From Acidimicrobiia bacterium (GTDB lineage: Bacteria; Actinomycetota; Acidimicrobiia; Spongiisociales; ZC4RG35): a stretch of 64,000 nt of DNA. The stretch spans positions 1 through 64,000 of the forward strand of contig BPGJ01000013.1 of the NCBI GenBank assembly GCA_026002975.1, in the 5' to 3' direction. Shown piece after piece: positions 62,071 to 64,000 of this stretch (its first letter is position 1; every line of letters begins with the position of its first letter). The position numbers and the translations under genes were made by a program. Below the pieces are notes generated by a model. That model made no database searches. It was given only the letters and a program-made list of their open reading frames with translations, and was not told where the DNA came from.

Positions 62071-63120
62071 ATGCGCATCGTGCCGGTTCTCCTGTCGGGT
62101 GGGGTCGGGACGCGGCTCTGGCCGCTGTCCCGGTCCAGCATGCCGAAACAGCTCCAGTCGCTGCTGGGGGACAAGACGATGGTCCAAGCCACGGTGGAAC
62201 GCCTACCCGACCGGGCTTCTCGGCCCTTGGTCGTCTGCAACGCCTCCCATGCCGACGCCATCTCCGAGCAGCTCGCGGAGATCGGTCGGGAGCCCGAACT
62301 GCTGGTCGCCGAACCGGTGGGACGCAACACCGCGCCGGCGGTGGCTGCGGCGGCTCTCCTAGCAGAGCCGCACGCCATCCTCGTCGTCCTGCCCGCCGAC
62401 CACGTCATCGCCGACGTCGAAGCCTTCCGGAAGGCCCTGGATGTGGCGGTCGAAGCTGCCGGGCAGGGCCATCTGGTCACCTTCGGGGTGGTGCCGGACC
62501 GACCCGAGACGGGATACGGGTACATCGAAGTCGGCGACGCCCACGACGGGTGGCGCAGAGTGGAACGGTTCGTCGAGAAGCCCGATCGGACCACCGCAGC
62601 CGTCTACGTGGGTTCGGGTCGCCACCTGTGGAACTCTGGGATGTTCGTCTTCGAGGCCTCGGAGATCCGGTCGGAGTTGGAGAGGCACGCTCCCGAGGTC
62701 GTGACCGCGGTCGACCGGGCACTGGCCGACGCCTCCCGGGAAGGCCGGCTGCTCCGGCTGGGTGCCTCCTTCGCTGAGGCCCCCTCGGTGTCGATCGACT
62801 ACGCGGTGATGGAGAAGACCGACCGGGCGGTGGTGGTGCCACTGGACGCGGGTTGGAGCGACGTCGGGTCTTGGGCAGCCCTCTGGGAGATCTCCGAGCG
62901 CGACCAGGACGACAACGTAGTCATGGGGGAGGCCGAAGTCCTCGACGTGCACCGCTCCTACGTCCGTTCGGAGGGGAGGCTGGTGGCGGTCGTGGGTGTC
63001 GACGACGTGATCGTCGTCGACACCGGCGACGCGGTGCTGGTCGCAGCTCGGGACCGGGCCCAGGACGTGAAACGGCTGGTGGACCGACTCGCCCGCCGGG
63101 GACGTCCGGAGGTCAGATGA
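62071..63120 (+). CDS. manC: Mannose-1-phosphate guanylyltransferase
   Basis: IVPVLLSGGVGTRLWPLSRSSMPKQLQSLLGDKTMVQATVERL...GYGYIEVGD...FVEKPD...WNSGMFVF. Confidence 0.94.
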   Translation: MRIVPVLLSGGVGTRLWPLSRSSMPKQLQSLLGDKTMVQATVERLPDRASRPLVVCNASHADAISEQLAEIGREPELLVAEPVGRNTAPAVAAAALLAEPHAILVVLPADHVIADVEAFRKALDVAVEAAGQGHLVTFGVVPDRPETGYGYIEVGDAHDGWRRVERFVEKPDRTTAAVYVGSGRHLWNSGMFVFEASEIRSELERHAPEVVTAVDRALADASREGRLLRLGASFAEAPSVSIDYAVMEKTDRAVVVPLDAGWSDVGSWAALWEISERDQDDNVVMGEAEVLDVHRSYVRSEGRLVAVVGVDDVIVVDTGDAVLVAARDRAQDVKRLVDRLARRGRPEVR

Positions 63121-63416
63121 AGCCCACCGGGCTGGTGCTGGCGGCCGCCTTGCTGCTGGTGGCCTGTTCCTCGGTCCCGAAGGACGCCTCCGGGGAACAG
63201 ATCTACGCCACGCTGTGCGCCCGCTGCCATGGAGCAGACCTGCAAGGCGGCGTCGGGCCCCCCCTCGGGCCGGGCAGCTCCGCCGCCCAAGCCCCCGACT
63301 CGTATCTGGAGGAGACCATCCTCCGGGGCAGAGGGAGAATGCCTTCCTTCCAGGGAGCGCTGGACTCCGGACAGGTGGAGAGGCTCATCCGCTACCTGAG
63401 GGAGAGGCAGACTTGA
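63117..63416 (+). CDS. Class-I c-type cytochrome lipoprotein
   Basis: MKPTGLVLAAALLLVACSSVPK lipobox; QIYATLCARCHGADLQGGVGPPL heme motif; GRMPSF Met ligand. Confidence 0.9.
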   Translation: MKPTGLVLAAALLLVACSSVPKDASGEQIYATLCARCHGADLQGGVGPPLGPGSSAAQAPDSYLEETILRGRGRMPSFQGALDSGQVERLIRYLRERQT

Positions 63417-64000
63417 ACCTCGACCAGATCGAATTGCACCCCGTGAAGGTGCCGCTGGTCACCCGGTTCCGGAGGGTCGACTGGAGAGAGGCGGTGTTGA
63501 TTCGAGGACCGGAAGGTTGGGGGGAGTTCTCGCCCTTCCCCGACTATCCACCCGAGACTACCTCCCGCTGGCTGGCCGCGGCGTTGGAAGCTGCCTGCAC
63601 ACCCTGGCCCCGGCCCGGCAGGACCCACGTCGAGGTGAACACCACCATCCCGGCGGTGGAGCCGGAACGAGCCGCCGAGATGGCCGCCGCTTCGGGTTGT
63701 CGAACCGCCAAGGTGAAGGTGGCCGAACCAGGCTGCGACTTCGACCTCGACCTCGCTCGTGTCGCCGCGGTCAGGGAGGCGTTGGGACCGAACGGCCGTC
63801 TCCGGATCGACGTCAACGGTGCCTGGGAAGTGGACGATGCGGTGGAACGGATCCGGGTGTTGGCCCGCTACGACCTCGAATACGTCGAGCAGCCGGTTTC
63901 CACCATCCCGGAGATGGTCGAGGTGCGGAAGCGGGTGGGAGTCCCGATAGCCGCCGATGAGTCGATCAGACGAGCAGCCGACCCACTGGAGGTGGTGACG
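63413..64000 (+). CDS. menC: o-Succinylbenzoate synthase (enolase superfamily; partial, runs off window)
   Basis: TTG start; RTAKVKVAEPGCDFDLDLARVAAVREALGPNGRLRIDVNGAWEVDDAVERIRVLARYDLEYVEQPV...IAADES. Confidence 0.85.
   Translation, partial: MNLDQIELHPVKVPLVTRFRRVDWREAVLIRGPEGWGEFSPFPDYPPETTSRWLAAALEAACTPWPRPGRTHVEVNTTIPAVEPERAAEMAAASGCRTAKVKVAEPGCDFDLDLARVAAVREALGPNGRLRIDVNGAWEVDDAVERIRVLARYDLEYVEQPVSTIPEMVEVRKRVGVPIAADESIRRAADPLEVVT

Overview
High-GC actinobacterial-type chromosomal segment (gene content suggests an Acidimicrobiia-like organism; this is inference), densely coding, with about 45 genes. No tRNA/rRNA, CRISPR, prophage or transposase was recognised. Left to right: a reductive pyrimidine/hydantoin catabolism cluster with an ABC importer (-); leucyl aminopeptidase; a small accessory patch of hypothetical/lipoprotein genes and a DUF222-HNH (13E12-type) gene; cysteine desulfurase-mnmA-ligA; dapC-dapD-dapE; gatCAB; HAD-pyk; a VanW protein; a PD-(D/E)XK nuclease; tandem dynamin-like GTPases plus MscS; DAG kinase and a DraG-like protein diverging from a shared promoter element; MFS, dehydrogenase, aminotransferase; a 22-aa-repeat helical protein; CoA-disulfide reductase-like; PQQ-type sugar dehydrogenase; an archaeal-style HerA-SbcD(Mre11)-SbcC(Rad50)-NurA operon; nitrilase-MaoC; ychF; an antiporter; a glycine riboswitch with gcvP; manC; cytochrome c; menC. 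Main observations: (1) a translationally coupled HerA-Mre11-Rad50-NurA cassette; (2) at least eleven gene disruptions that are each repaired by deleting ONE base from a mononucleotide run, including in the normally essential ligA and dapD, which points to systematic +1 homopolymer errors in this sequence; (3) a recurring TANNNT-(6-10 nt)-start codon architecture implying mostly leaderless transcription, including overlapping divergent -10 elements; (4) a perfect LexA-type box GAACGTATGTTC enclosing the -10 of the DUF222-HNH gene. All calls come from reading translated motifs. No database search was run.
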